Positions 1 to 12,388 are shown, counted from the stretch's first letter. The stretch is DNA of 45,971 bases from Bradyrhizobium sp. NAS80.1 (GCF_001908205.1 NZ_LGHL01000034.1:1-45971), one strand, 5' to 3'. Notes: a model not told the origin generated them from the sequence alone. Numbers and translations: made by a program.

Positions 1-105
1 GGAACAGCTTCTTGTGGTTGACCAGATAGCCCTCCCGCTTGAGCAGAACATGCAGGCGCCGATAGCCGAAGCGACGGCGCACCTCGGCGATCGCTCTCTC
101 ACTTG
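1..105 (-). mobile_element. IS3-family transposase OrfB fragment, cut by window edge
   Basis: Read on the minus strand from about 100 down to 1, the frame gives a stretch containing EVRRRFGYRRLHVLL followed by KREGYLVNHKKLF. This is the conserved part of IS3-family (IS407-like) OrfB integrases, just before the catalytic core. The element runs off the left edge, so neither its end nor its integrity can be judged. Bases 118-245 give no convincing continuation in any frame, so the upstream side seems degraded. Confidence 0.6.
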
Positions 106-465
106 CTCCCTATGCCCTACATTCTTTTCAGCTGCGCTTGGCGATCGCTTTCTCCACCAGCGGCTGTCGCCGACCCTCTTGACGGTCTTCCTCACCGTTG
201 ACCATCCGGTCTTCTTCGCTTCGATGCGCTTCTGTGTTGCGGTATCCGCTTGTCGGCAAGTTTCACTGAAGCCCACCTGCTGCTCGCAACGCGCTGACCG
301 AACTTTTCACCACCGGTCGAGCCGAAAGGATGGCAACACGCACATAGATGACATGAGCCGGCGTTATGAGAGCCGTTGATTTGGGTGACTTGATATCGAG
401 CGGAGCGTCCCGAAGGGCGATAGCGAGTTGCTATCTTCCGCGAATGGCTGCAGCCAAGCGTCGGC
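106..465. other. No gene recognised between IS fragment and sigma-54 promoter
   Basis: Open frames exist here, but none resembles a known family or has a convincing ribosome binding site. The sequence is probably degraded IS material next to the fragment at the left edge. Confidence 0.4.
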
Positions 466-481
466 TGTTACATATCCGACA
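466..481. promoter_or_regulatory. NifA upstream activating sequence (TGT-N10-ACA)
   Basis: TGTTACATATCCGACA matches the NifA site TGT-N10-ACA exactly. It lies only about 20 bases upstream of the -24/-12 element at 501-516. That is closer than the usual 70-130 bases, so a deletion may have shortened the spacing, or the site may be chance. Confidence 0.5.
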
Positions 482-500
482 AACCGTACTTAAAAACGAA

Positions 501-516
501 TGGCATACAGCTTGCT
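501..516 (+). promoter_or_regulatory. sigma-54 (-24/-12) promoter upstream of ahpCD remnant
   Basis: TGGCATACAGCTTGCT fits the TGGCAyr-N4-TTGCw consensus with correct GG-N10-GC spacing. It points at the ahpC-like start at 566, about 50 bases downstream. A peroxide-defence operon under NifA/RpoN control is plausible in a nif island. Confidence 0.65.
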
Positions 517-565
517 TCGTTCACGGTGTTGCCATCTGCGCTGAGCGACCTTAGGAGAATACAAT

Positions 566-830
566 ATGATTGGAATTGGATGTAAGCTGCCATCGTTCGA
601 AACACTGACTGAGAAGAGCTTCCCGGGAAAATGGCAATCCCGGCCTGGACAAGTTCGAATTCGAGCTGTGGTCGCTTGCGGTCTCCCTAGATGGCTGCGG
701 CACTTGCCTAGATGCTCATTGAAAGGCGCTGCGGGAGGCGAGCGTTGGTTCCGACGCGATCCAGATCGCGGTGCGTTTTGCTGCGATCGTGCAGCTGGCC
801 GCGGTGGCATCGAGGCGGCTTGAACAAGCG
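566..830 (+). pseudogene. ahpC N-terminus fused by deletion to ahpD C-terminus
   Basis: The ATG at 566 has an AGGAGA ribosome site 7-12 bases upstream. It begins MIGIGCKLPSF and continues to [12 protein letters not shown], the first segment of rhizobial AhpC-type peroxiredoxins, with about 15-20 residues missing between the two parts. From about 636, one frame away, the sequence reads [18 protein letters not shown] and then [10 protein letters not shown], a stop, and KALREA. That is the C-terminal half of AhpD, including its CxxC redox pair. A deletion has therefore removed the AhpC catalytic cysteines and the AhpD N-terminus. The remnant cannot encode a peroxidase. Its family identity rests on remembered motifs. 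Confidence 0.6.
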
Positions 831-982
831 CTGGTGATCCACACTAGTTCTTCACTGAGCCGGAACGAGGGTTGGATATCGCAAGCCCAGTTAAGGAAAT
901 GTTCACCCTCACGTTCCATTAGAACCCGCTCGGATTTTGACTCTCCACGCAAGTTGGGGCCGGCGGACAGGCCCCGCGGAAA

Positions 983-1007
983 TGATCGCATCTCCAAAGA
1001 GCGATCA
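983..1007 (-). terminator. Possible hairpin after fixX
   Basis: TGATCGC and GCGATCA form a 7-bp stem with an 11-base loop, 23 bases past the fixX stop codon. The minus-strand side continues with only three T residues, so it is at best a weak terminator for the fixBCX transcript. Confidence 0.3.
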
Positions 1008-1029
1008 CACCGCGGTACCTCGTTCGATT

Positions 1030-1326
1030 TCATCCAAACTTGAATAACACCCCATATCCGCCTCGCGGATAGTTCCATTCGATGTCGCCGCCAGGTTCGG
1101 CGATCACCCGGCAAGTGCCACACTCGATGCAGCCGTCGACAGTTATCTCAACCTGTCCCTTGTCGTTGAGTTCGTAGCAGCGCGCAGGGCACGCTTTCAA
1201 AAGCGCCTTTAGCTGTCGTGAGGGGGTCTCGTGCGCGCGGACCTTGACGTGCGGACGACCGACGTCAACCAGGTAGCGGTTGGAGTATAGCTTGTCCTCG
1301 ACGCGCACTGAAGACTCGACCTTCAT
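1030..1326 (-). CDS. fixX: FixX ferredoxin-like protein
   Basis: 98 residues, the normal size for FixX. It is the small iron-sulfur partner of the FixABCX electron-bifurcating complex, which feeds electrons from NADH and the quinone pool to ferredoxin and nitrogenase. The C-terminal half carries CPARCYEL and [17 protein letters not shown], the cysteine pattern of the family, and ends [10 protein letters not shown] as FixX proteins do. The ATG at 1326 has an AGGAGG about 10 bases upstream. It is the last gene of fixB-fixC-fixX, 39 bases after fixC. No damage is seen. Confidence 0.93.
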   Translation of the reverse strand: MKVESSVRVEDKLYSNRYLVDVGRPHVKVRAHETPSRQLKALLKACPARCYELNDKGQVEITVDGCIECGTCRVIAEPGGDIEWNYPRGGYGVLFKFG

Positions 1327-1365
1327 CCTTTAGGCCTCCTTTGTTCGGCTTCGATTTCTGCTTCG

Positions 1366-2673
1366 TCAGCGCCAGGCGCGAGCAAGACGGAATGCATCGC
1401 CGATCAGACCTGTCCATGACCGTGCCTTGACGAAGGATTTGACCGTCGCCTTCTCTTTCTCAATCTTTGGCGTACCATCGACGCGTAGAACGTTCTGCAT
1501 CGCCTTCGAGACGAGTTGTGGATAGGTGAGAAAAAAGCTTTGCGAATTTGTGTGCATCAGCGTCGGTAGATCCTTGTACTTTTTGAGGTCTTTCATGACA
1601 AACGAATCGTCCAACATCTTCTTGTAGAGCGACAGATTTCTCGCCGTCATGCGCTCGCGCCGCGACTTGAGCTGGACGATTGCTTCGGCCGCGATGCGAC
1701 CTGATGTCATAGCGAGGTTGGATCCCTCGCGATGAATGGCATTGTTGAGCTGCGCCGCGTCGCCCACCACGAGCCAGCCTTCGCCATAGAGCTGCGGGAT
1801 TGCCTTGTAGCCGCCTTCAGGAATGAGATGCGCGGAGTATTCTTTGACCTCGGAGCCAACGATCAGGGGCGCCACAGATGGATGTCTCTTGAACTGATCG
1901 AGCAACCCGTAGGGCGTTTCGCCGGTGCGCTGGAAGTCAGCGACAAGACAACCGATACCGAGCGAAATGCATTCCTTGTTGGCATAGATGAAGCCCATAC
2001 CCGTCATGCCGCGGGAAATCGTACCCGCCGCCTCAATCACAACCCCCTCGTCGCCCTGGAGATTGAAACGAGCCTCAATCGTCTCGCGAGGCAAAAAATG
2101 CATTTCCTTTACCGCGAGCGCAACCTTGTCCGCTGTTGGTCGTTCACGTAGGCCCGCCCGCGTGCCGAGCAGGCCGTTAACGCCTTCGGCCAGCACCACG
2201 ACGTCGGCGTGTATCTCGCCGTCTCGGCGATCTGTACGGACACCAATGACCCATCCGTGGTCGTCACGTGCAAGTTCCGTGACTGTGGTCTCGTACAGGA
2301 CGATCGCGCCGGCCTCCCGTACTTTTGATGAAAACCATTTGTCGAACTGTGCGCGGATGATGGTGTAGCGGTTCGGCCGCTCTTCGTTGAATTCGTCAGA
2401 ACGGTAATGCATGCCGACGTGGGATTTGTCGTCCATCATCCAGAAGCGTTGCTCGACCAAATGACGCTCAAGCGGCGCTTCCTCGCGAAATTCCGGGATT
2501 AGCTTTTCCATCATGTCCGCATAGAGAATTGCGCCCTGGACGTTCTTCGAACCTGCATACTCACCGCGCTCGAGCTGCAGCACCTTCATACCATTCCTTG
2601 CCATGGTCAGCGCCGCCGCGTTGCCCGCCATGCCGGCGCCGACCACGATTGCATCGAACCTCTCATCTATCAT
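1366..2673 (-). CDS. fixC: FixC flavoprotein (ETF-quinone oxidoreductase-like)
   Basis: 435 residues, full length for FixC. The N-terminus [16 protein letters not shown] is the FAD dinucleotide-binding fold (GxGxxG). [19 protein letters not shown] is the second FAD contact typical of geranylgeranyl-reductase/ETF-QO-like proteins. FixC works with FixA, FixB and FixX to deliver low-potential electrons for nitrogen fixation. The start is set at [12 protein letters not shown] because GAGAGGTG lies six bases upstream; a longer open frame upstream overlaps fixB and is not needed. It starts 10 bases after the fixB stop. Confidence 0.94.
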   Translation of the reverse strand: MIDERFDAIVVGAGMAGNAAALTMARNGMKVLQLERGEYAGSKNVQGAILYADMMEKLIPEFREEAPLERHLVEQRFWMMDDKSHVGMHYRSDEFNEERPNRYTIIRAQFDKWFSSKVREAGAIVLYETTVTELARDDHGWVIGVRTDRRDGEIHADVVVLAEGVNGLLGTRAGLRERPTADKVALAVKEMHFLPRETIEARFNLQGDEGVVIEAAGTISRGMTGMGFIYANKECISLGIGCLVADFQRTGETPYGLLDQFKRHPSVAPLIVGSEVKEYSAHLIPEGGYKAIPQLYGEGWLVVGDAAQLNNAIHREGSNLAMTSGRIAAEAIVQLKSRRERMTARNLSLYKKMLDDSFVMKDLKKYKDLPTLMHTNSQSFFLTYPQLVSKAMQNVLRVDGTPKIEKEKATVKSFVKARSWTGLIGDAFRLARAWR

Positions 2674-2683
2674 GATCACCTCT

Positions 2684-3796
2684 CTAGCTAGCAATCTGGG
2701 CACGCGAAAGCGGCAAAAGCCGCGCTCGAAATGCAGCCGTCAGCGCCGGTAACAGCTGCATCGCATCCTTAACTATGGCGATATGGGCGAAATCGAAGAT
2801 CGGCGCGTTCTTGTCGGTGTTGATGGCGACGATCAGATCGGCGCCCTCCACACCGACCCGATGTTGGATCGCGCCGGAAATGCCGGCCGCGATATAGAGC
2901 TTTGGCCGGATGGTTTTTCCTGTCTGCCCGATCTGCCGGTCGGACGTAACCCACCCCCTCTGTACCAGCGGACGCGAGCAGCCGTACTCTGCGCCCAGCA
3001 GCACCGCCAGTTGGCGCACCAAATGAAAGTTCTCCTGCGATCCCAGCCCCAAGCCGCCGGCAACCACGATATCGGCGTAGGCCAGATTGGATATTTCGGA
3101 ATCGCGGTCGGGGATGAACGAGAGCACCTTCGTGACGATATCGTCTTCAACAAGGTTAAGAGGATGGATAATGATGCGAGCGGCGTCGCGAACGACACGA
3201 TCGGGCATTGGCATCACGCGCGGCCGAACGGTTGCCATCTGCGGCCGGTAGTTCAACGTGTAGATTGTGCAGAGCAGCGAGCCGCCGAAAGTCGGACGCG
3301 TAGCCGCAAGCGAACCATCCGCGTCAACGTCAAGAGCCGTGCAGTCGGCAGTGAGACCCGTCAACAGCGTCGTCGCTACCGAGCCGGCGAGATCGCGACC
3401 AAGGGTAGTCGCCCCCAACAGCAATATCTCAGGCTTGTATTTGTTGACCAGTTCGCTTAGCGCTTTGGTGTAGGCTTCGTTGCGATACTCCAACAGCACA
3501 TTGTCGGTCACGAGATAGGTCAGATCGGCGCCGTAGCAGAAGGATTCAAGAGCGGCGTCACGTGTGGCCTCACCTTCCGGGCCAATTACCACGGCTGCAA
3601 GATCGACCTTCAGCTTGTCAGCAAGTCTGCGGCCCGCACCCATAAGCTCCCAGGAAACGGGATGCACCTGACCGCGTTCCTGCTCGACGAAGACCCAGAC
3701 GTGCTTGTAGGCCTTAAAGTGTTCCGGCAATTCTCTTTTGGCTGCAGCCCGGCTGGACGTGGCCGGCGCCACAGCTTTCGAAACCTTGGTCATACG
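2684..3796 (-). CDS. fixB: FixB electron transfer flavoprotein alpha subunit
   Basis: 370 residues. The N-terminal ETF domain contains [21 protein letters not shown], and [20 protein letters not shown] is the ETF-alpha signature. The C-terminal FAD domain contains GRIGQTGK-like [21 protein letters not shown]. FixB pairs with FixA to form an electron-transferring flavoprotein for nitrogenase. The start is placed at MTKVSKAV because AGGGGAG lies nine bases upstream and the length then matches the family. The frame stays open for another 120 codons upstream, where a fixA-like remnant sits. fixA itself is not intact in this window and in Bradyrhizobium is expected elsewhere. Confidence 0.94.
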   Translation of the reverse strand, partial: RMTKVSKAVAPATSSRAAAKRELPEHFKAYKHVWVFVEQERGQVHPVSWELMGAGRRLADKLKVDLAAVVIGPEGEATRDAALESFCYGADLTYLVTDNVLLEYRNEAYTKALSELVNKYKPEILLLGATTLGRDLAGSVATTLLTGLTADCTALDVDADGSLAATRPTFGGSLLCTIYTLNYRPQMATVRPRVMPMPDRVVRDAARIIIHPLNLVEDDIVTKVLSFIPDRDSEISNLAYADIVVAGGLGLGSQENFHLVRQLAVLLGAEYGCSRPLVQRGWVTSDRQIGQTGKTIRPKLYIAAGISGAIQHRVGVEGADLIVAINTDKNAPIFDFAHIAIVKDAMQLLPALTAAFRARLLPLSRAQIAS

Positions 3797-4163
3797 TTTG
3801 AACTCCCCTAAAAACCCGCGCGCTTTCGGCGCAAGATCGCTCTCCAGGAGCGTGAGTTGCCTGTCGAAGATGGGTCGGATCAGCACCTGGCCCGTTGCTC
3901 GGCGGGCTCTCTCTGCCCCCGCCTTCGCACTGCGGACCGACGGTACAAAGGGGCGCATGACCATCGTCCGCGTGCCGCGGTAGGGCTCGACAGCCGTGGG
4001 CATGATGATCTTGAGTCCGTTATGCAGTTCGTGCGCGGCCTCCAGCGCGAGCCGCTTGCATGGGTCAATGTTGATAGTCGGCCACGCTGACGCAAGCTGC
4101 AGCTTGTCGTTGCGTGGGCGCGGATCGGGACAGCGCAGACGGTAGACTGCATGCCCTCTCTAG
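3797..4163 (-). pseudogene. Possible fixA C-terminal remnant in frame with fixB
   Basis: Upstream of the fixB start the same frame is open back to a stop near 4164. The last 50 codons read [15 protein letters not shown], then [19 protein letters not shown]. These resemble the end of FixA (ETF-beta), which typically closes with a VFxPxxRxEKA motif and an IFxxQPxLExDLA motif. The preceding part, around [19 protein letters not shown], is not recognised. If the reading is right, most of a fixA copy has been lost and its tail now lies in frame with fixB. The similarity is judged from memory and is modest. Confidence 0.4.
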
Positions 4164-4183
4164 GTGTCGCTTGGACGCGCAAG

Positions 4184-4312
4184 CTAGTCATTAACCGGCA
4201 TCACTCGGCCAATATCGACCTCAACGGCATCCAAGTCCATTTCGAGCGGCATTCCTGCGAGCGACACCCAAATGATGGCGGCAAGAGAGCTGTACAACAT
4301 AGGCAACGTCAT
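4184..4312 (-). CDS. Possible 42-residue ORF downstream of sigma-54 promoter
   Basis: An ATG at 4312 opens a 42-codon frame beginning MTLPMLYSSLAAIIWVSLAG, a hydrophobic segment followed by an acidic tail. It lies about 60 bases downstream of the -12 element at 4383 in the same orientation. No family is recognised and no strong ribosome site is seen, so it may be chance. Confidence 0.2.
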   Translation of the reverse strand: MTLPMLYSSLAAIIWVSLAGMPLEMDLDAVEVDIGRVMPVND

Positions 4313-4382
4313 TGGCTTACTCTCAAACCTTATCTCCGGACACGGATGTATTCGGCGTCAATGACGCTGATGCCACGACAAC

Positions 4383-4398
4383 AGCAAATGCCGTACCA
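4383..4398 (-). promoter_or_regulatory. sigma-54 (-24/-12) promoter, fixBCX unit
   Basis: Minus-strand TGGTACGGCATTTGCT has the invariant GG and GC at correct spacing and a good -12 TTGCT. It lies about 590 bases upstream of the fixB start and downstream of nifW. It could give fixBCX a NifA-dependent promoter of their own. I found no exact TGT-N10-ACA site within 150 bases; the closest (TGTTAGATACGACAAT) lacks the last half-site. Confidence 0.6.
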
Positions 4399-4608
4399 GC
4401 TAGGGTGCCATCAAGAATTAAGTGGCAGGGCAATGACTTGAGAGAACTTGATAGCGACCATCAGCATGTTAGATACGACAATTCCGGACATCGTCTGGTA
4501 TGCGACACTGCGCTTTGCCTGTTGCTGCAAAGGCGCTCTGGATGACGATTAAAACCGGCGCAACCGGCTGCGACAATAGGGCAACGCGATACTGGGGAAT
4601 GCGCGAGG

Positions 4609-4951
4609 TTACTTCAATTCACTCAATGGCACGAACGCCGCCGGCTTCTTGGGCTCTGCGATCGCATCCTGCAAGACTTTGAACACGCGTTGGTCAATCG
4701 GCGAGGATGCCGCGAAATCGGCATAGGCTCGTTCCAACATCGACTTGCATCGAGCTGTGACTTCCGCCTCCGCAGCACCGGCGAACTGTTCCTTGCCGAG
4801 GTGTTGGCCCATGCGCCTTAAAATATGCAGGCGCGCGACATTGACGACCTTGGGATCGTAATCGACGCCAAGCAGGGCAAAAAAAATCCTCGGCGGAGGA
4901 CGCCTTGTTGAGCCGGTCCAGGATGCCGGATCTCACTGGTTTGTCACTCAT
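4609..4951 (-). pseudogene. nifW: NifW, frameshifted in an A8/T8 run
   Basis: The ATG at 4951 starts MSDKPVRSGILDRLNKASS and AEDFF, the N-terminus of NifW (nitrogenase stabilising/protective protein). After a run of eight T on the coding strand (4881-4888) the frame shifts. The rest of NifW, GKEQFAGAAEAEVTARCKSM to the stop at 4609, follows in another frame. Removing one base restores an intact protein of about 113 residues, the usual NifW size. This may be a real inactivating slip or an assembly error in the homopolymer. It lies between nifQ and fixB, as in other Bradyrhizobium nif clusters. Confidence 0.82.
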
Positions 4952-5118
4952 CGAAAACTCTCCCTGCCTCGCCTTGAGCGAGATCCTAAACACGTTGTTA
5001 CGAGACAGAGGCCGCCTAGGAGGAGACTCCAAGGTCATCGAATCCCTGCTTCTTCGAAGCCTGCCAGAACTGCGCAGCGTCGATTCGAGGCATATCCAAC
5101 GGACAATCCAAGTTCCAA

Positions 5119-5832
5119 TCAGATAGGCCGGTCGTCGAGGACCTCACCAGATGCCTGTCGTAGAAAGTCGCGAGGGTGCCCGGCCACCCGGCTCTCGCCG
5201 CTTTCAGTGCCAAAGCAGACGTTGAAATCATTACATTGCGCGCACACGGGTGTCGTGCACATCACGAGGCCATCGTCCTCGCACAGCATCCGATAGAAGA
5301 AACGCTTCCATCGCATATTGTTGATGTTGCGCGCGGCGAGCGGAGCGAAATGACGAGTAAGCAACCGCGAGAGTTCCCCGCGATCGCGCAATCCGAGATC
5401 TTCCCAAAGGTGATTTGCCTCTATGGCGCGACGTGCAATCATGGCAGCCAGCCAACGGCCAACGTTCCCTTCTGTCGACCGTTGGCGGAGCAAGAGATCA
5501 CTAACCATAGCGACCTCCTCATCCTCATTGCACTTGACATTCAAGAGCTGTTTCTCGGCTTTGATTTCAATCGCAGGGAAGTATTGCTCGAGCAGTACTG
5601 ATAGCTCATGGCCGGACACGCCGGCTTTCTCGGGAACTGAACCACCATCCATCGTGGCAGCCGCCAGAATCGACGCTAGCGCATGGCGATCGAAATTGCT
5701 GTCACTGCTGGTATCGGCCTCTGCCGGATACATCCCGGTGAGCAAGCGATACGTGTTGGTTGCATGGTGCGCTTGACTGGTCGCATCTGTGGAACTGTCA
5801 GCCATAAAGGGAAAGATTTTCGTTTGGAACAT
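5119..5832 (-). CDS. nifQ: NifQ, molybdenum donor for FeMo-co
   Basis: 237 residues. The C-terminal cysteine cluster CTTPVCAQCNDFNVC (about residues 192-206) is the C-x4-C-x2-C-x5-C motif of NifQ, which binds an Fe-S or Mo-Fe-S cluster and passes molybdenum to NifEN/NifH. RRAIEANHLWEDLGL and MRWKRFFY are also typical. The start may be the ATG at 5832 or that at 5805 (MADSSTDATS); neither has a clear ribosome site. The gene follows nifH after a hairpin-rich gap and precedes nifW. Confidence 0.92.
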   Translation of the reverse strand: MFQTKIFPFMADSSTDATSQAHHATNTYRLLTGMYPAEADTSSDSNFDRHALASILAAATMDGGSVPEKAGVSGHELSVLLEQYFPAIEIKAEKQLLNVKCNEDEEVAMVSDLLLRQRSTEGNVGRWLAAMIARRAIEANHLWEDLGLRDRGELSRLLTRHFAPLAARNINNMRWKRFFYRMLCEDDGLVMCTTPVCAQCNDFNVCFGTESGESRVAGHPRDFLRQASGEVLDDRPI

Positions 5833-5902
5833 GGCTTTGCGGGTTTTACGAGGATCAGATACCCCCGCTTCTTGTCCTGATCACGAGTCTCTGATGCAAA
5901 TA

Positions 5903-5968
5903 CCGGCCTCCCTGGGAAGGGGGAGCAGGGAGACCGGCATCCGTCGCGGCCCCTTGCAAGGCCGCGAC
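5903..5968 (-). repeat. Two strong hairpins between nifH and nifQ
   Basis: 5903-5937 folds as CCGG.CTCCCTG with CAGGGAG.CCGG, a 12-position stem with one mismatch. 5943-5968 is a perfect 9-bp stem, GTCGCGGCC with GGCCGCGAC. They begin within 10 bases of the nifH stop and have no T run, so they look more like transcript-stabilising or attenuating structures than a full terminator. They may let nifH mRNA outnumber nifQ mRNA. Confidence 0.6.
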
Positions 5969-5977
5969 TCGCGCCCC

Positions 5978-6925
<948 letters not shown>

Positions 6926-7016
6926 TCAGAAGCGAGGGACACGGGGGAAGGAGAGCATCGCTCGTCTTGCGCGTCTGCGTGCACTCAGCCCTCGTCAGTG
7001 TTGCTCGATCCTGGTC

Positions 7017-7032
7017 TGCAATCGCCGTGCCA
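7017..7032 (-). promoter_or_regulatory. nifH sigma-54 promoter
   Basis: Minus-strand TGGCACGGCGATTGCA is a perfect -24/-12 element (TGGCACG-N4-TTGCA). Transcription should start near 7005, leaving a leader of about 140 bases before nifH. The leader at 6863-7005 shows no other coding region. Confidence 0.93.
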
Positions 7033-7100
7033 GCGCTCGTCGTTCGCTTCAAGCATCTGCTTTCGTTTAAGAACTCGATGTGTGTTTGGACGACATCAGG

Positions 7101-7145
7101 TGTTTTGGATCCGACAGGATTTTTCCTAATGTCAGATAGCAAACA
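7101..7145. promoter_or_regulatory. Two NifA sites upstream of nifH
   Basis: TGTTTTGGATCCGACA (7101-7116) and TGTCAGATAGCAAACA (7130-7145) both match TGT-N10-ACA. The nearer site is about 75 bases from the -24 element, the normal arrangement for NifA and IHF looping. The 3' end of the idi frame stops at 7190, only 45 bases further up, so the GA operon ends right at the edge of the nifH control region. Confidence 0.88.
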
Positions 7146-7189
7146 AGGATCGCCATCAATCGTAAGGCAGTTGCTGCCATACGGTTCGC

Positions 7190-8406
7190 TCAGATGTGGA
7201 ACGGCAATTGCCGATCGCTTTGCAAGCCGGTCATCATGGCGAGGTGAGCAGAGCGACAATGCAGGTCTGGTTTCCGTCGACAGCGATTGATTCGGATTGG
7301 GAGTATTCGTTGTCGAAAAGGACGAAATCCACGCGCGGCTCTGAAATCGACGCCGGCATCAACCGGCGGGCAGATGCGCCGAGGACAAAAGCGCGCCTGA
7401 CGCAACGCCGCCAGATCAGCCGAGCCGGTGCAGAAGCAGGCGACGGCCAACTGGCGGATGACGATCTCGAAATGCGCGACAACCGCCTCAGTGGATACCG
7501 TAGCCGCGCGCAGCACGCCGGCCGCCTGCCCGGCCGTGTCCGCGCCCAGGCGGATGGCCTTGGCCACGTCGACGCCGTCGCGGATCCCGCCCGACGCGAT
7601 CAGCTTCACCGTTGGGAGCGCCCGACGTACCGCCTGCACGCTGGCCGGGGTCGGAATCCCCCAATCGGCGAACGCCATCGCCACTGCGCGGTCGGCGGCA
7701 TCGCGGGCGCGCTCACCCTCCACCGCGGGCCAACTGGTGCCGCCGGCGCCGGCGACATCGATCACCGCCACGCCCGCCTCGACGAGCGCACAGGCCACCG
7801 AGCGGACAGGCCCGACCCCACTTCCTTGGCCACGATCGGCACGCCCACGCTACGCGCGGCGCGAGCGATCTGCGCCAAGACGCCGCGCCAGTCGCGGTCG
7901 CCCTCCGGCTGTACCGCTTCCTGCAGCGGATTGAGATGGACGATGAGTCCATCGGCCTCCAGCGCATCCACCGCCCGGCGCGCCAGGTCCAGGCCGTCGG
8001 CCTCGCGCAGTTGCGCCGCGCCGATATTGCCGAGCAAGGGAATGTCTGGGGCCAGGCGGCGCAGCGCGCGCGTCAGTACCTGGGAGTTTCGGGATTGCAG
8101 ACTCACGCGCTGCGAACCGACGCACATGGCGATTCCCAAGGCTTGCGCTGCTTCGCTCAGATGCCGGTTGATGGCCTCGGCGCGTGGCATGCCGCCGGTC
8201 ATGGAGCTGATCAGCAGCGGCGCGCGCATGGTCTTGCCGAGCAGCGAGGCGCGCAGGTCGATCTGCGTCAGGTCCAACTCGGGCAATGCGCAGTGTTCGA
8301 AACGGATGTACTCCCAGCAGGCGGTGACCGTGGCCGGCGCCGTTCGCCGATCCAGCACGATGTCCAGATGGTCGTCCTTGCGCCGGCTCAGGCAGGTGTC
8401 GCTCAT
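7190..8406 (-). pseudogene. idi: Type II isopentenyl diphosphate isomerase, frameshifted
   Basis: Starts [15 protein letters not shown] at 8406. Type II IDI motifs follow in order: [29 protein letters not shown] (catalytic Gln/Glu region) and KEVGSGLS. After LSAR (about 7795-7803) one base is missing. The rest, [26 protein letters not shown] and [20 protein letters not shown], continues in another frame. FMN-dependent IDI supplies DMAPP for the GGPP synthase, and idi is a common last gene of rhizobial GA operons. If the frameshift is real, the operon must rely on host IPP/DMAPP. The second frame has no early stop and runs about 50 codons past the family end. Confidence 0.82.
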
Positions 8407-8489
8407 GCGCGCTCCATCCGTCGCACGGGCGAAGCGTTGCGTCGGATCGGACCGACGGCAGCGCGCGCACGCCGCCGCCTCCCGCGCGT

Positions 8490-10939
<2,450 letters not shown>

Positions 10940-11241
10940 GCGGGATGTTCCTTCTGCAGACGATTGACGAGAACCAGGATCGGGCGGACGCCGCGCACGT
11001 CGCCGCAGTCCCGTCGCGGCCCGGCGCATGGGCAGCGCCGGACGGCCGCCCTGCTCCGGCGCGATGACGCGCCCCGATGCTGGCGCCACCGCATAGGCTT
11101 GCGCGCAGCGCGCCGCGTGCGCCGCGGCCGTGCTGGGCAACCGCTGCGATCGGCGCCGCGGACGCGGACACAGTGCAGCATGCACCGCTGCCGCCGGCCG
11201 ATCGCAGCGGCACACGGGCGACTCCATGCGGACGGGCGCGC
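10940..11241. other. 302-base gap between GGPP synthase and CPS
   Basis: The gap is G+C rich and open in several frames, but nothing recognisable is encoded. It is unusually long for this operon, whose other genes mostly overlap or lie within about 150 bases. It could be the residue of a rearrangement around the GGPP synthase gene. Confidence 0.4.
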
Positions 11242-12240
11242 TCATGCGGATGGCGCGTGCTTGAACAGATACGCGTTGGCCCGCTGCAGCATCTGCGCCA
11301 ACAGTTCCGCACGCGGCCCCAGCGGGGCGATGGCCTCCCCGGCGTCGCGCAACAAATCCAGCGCGAACTGGCGCGCTGCCTGCAGCCCCATGATCGACGC
11401 GCAGGTCGGCTTCTGCGCCGCCGCGTCCTTGCCGGGGGTCTTGCCCAGCGTCGCGGTATCCGCTGTAGCGTCGAGAATGTCGTCGACCACCTGCAACGCC
11501 AGGCCGAAACAGGCGGCGTAGCGATCGAGCGCACGGTACAGCGCACCGTGCGCGGCATCCTCCGCCATGGCGCATAGCGCGCCCATGCGAACGGACGCGC
11601 GCACTAGCGCTCCGCTCTTCATCCGGTGCATCGCCACGATCTTGTCCAGCTCGACGTGCTTTCCGACCAGCGATAGATCGATGGCCTGCCCGCCCGCGGC
11701 ACCCTCGGCGGACACCGCCTGCGCCAGTTCGCGCACGAGCGCGATGCGGTTGTCGCCCGGCGCATCCATGCTCGCGAGGGTCAGGAACGCGTGCGCCTGC
11801 AGCGCATCGCCGACCAGGATCGCAGTGGCTTCGCCGAACTTGACGTGCACGGTCGGAAGGCCGCGGCGAAGCACGTCGTCGTCCATCGCGGGCAGGTCGT
11901 CATGGACCAGGGTACAGGCGTGCATCATCTCGATGGCGGCGCCGACGTCGTCGAGCATGTGCGCCGGCGTGTCGGCCAGTGCGCCGGCAGCCAGACAGAG
12001 CAAGGCGCGGGTGCGCTTCCCACCATGCAAGGTGGCGTAGCGCATCGCCGCGATCAGCTCGGTCTCACCGTCGACTTCGGCGCAGAGAAGACGCGCCAGC
12101 GCCTGCTCGACCCGCTTTGCGCCGTCCTGCATCCAGATCGCCGGCAGTAGCCTGCCGGATGCGCCGCGCGCCTGCGCGCCCAATCCGCCGAGCGCGCAAA
12201 CGCCAGTTCGATCGTCGGGTAGCGTGGAACCGGTCTGCAT
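11242..12240 (-). CDS. GGPP synthase (trans-prenyltransferase)
   Basis: 332 residues from the ATG at 12240, preceded by AGAAGGA about 11 bases upstream. A second start at MQDGAKRVEQ (12132) would remove an unconserved lead. The first aspartate-rich motif is LVHDDLPAMDDD (residues 111-122) and the second is VVDDILD. GGKRTRALL and HVKFGEATAILVGDAL are classic IspA-family blocks. The residue five before the first DD is Cys109, where E. coli FPP synthase has Tyr; a smaller residue there fits a C20 product. The protein supplies GGPP to CPS and looks intact, whereas other rhizobia are known to have lost this operon copy. Confidence 0.88.
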   Translation of the reverse strand: MQTGSTLPDDRTGVCALGGLGAQARGASGRLLPAIWMQDGAKRVEQALARLLCAEVDGETELIAAMRYATLHGGKRTRALLCLAAGALADTPAHMLDDVGAAIEMMHACTLVHDDLPAMDDDVLRRGLPTVHVKFGEATAILVGDALQAHAFLTLASMDAPGDNRIALVRELAQAVSAEGAAGGQAIDLSLVGKHVELDKIVAMHRMKSGALVRASVRMGALCAMAEDAAHGALYRALDRYAACFGLALQVVDDILDATADTATLGKTPGKDAAAQKPTCASIMGLQAARQFALDLLRDAGEAIAPLGPRAELLAQMLQRANAYLFKHAPSA

Positions 12241-12388
12241 GTTGTTAATGTCCTTCTACCTGACACGGCCATTGCGAGCGCCGAGCCGCCGCTTGTTACC
12301 CGCATCGCCCCGAGCGCGCGCGCCGAGTGCAGCAATGCCGCGCGTCGCCGGCGCCGCTGCCACGCCACACGGGGCATGCGATGCCAGC

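Noticed and set aside
4468..4483. Possible NifA site upstream of the 4383 promoter
   Set aside because: TGTTAGATACGACAAT lacks the ACA half-site at the required spacing.
10940..11575. N-terminal extension of the CPS frame
   Set aside because: It overlaps the GGPP synthase gene in another frame, is Arg/Ala-rich, and the GTG at 10939 has a ribosome site and gives the family length.
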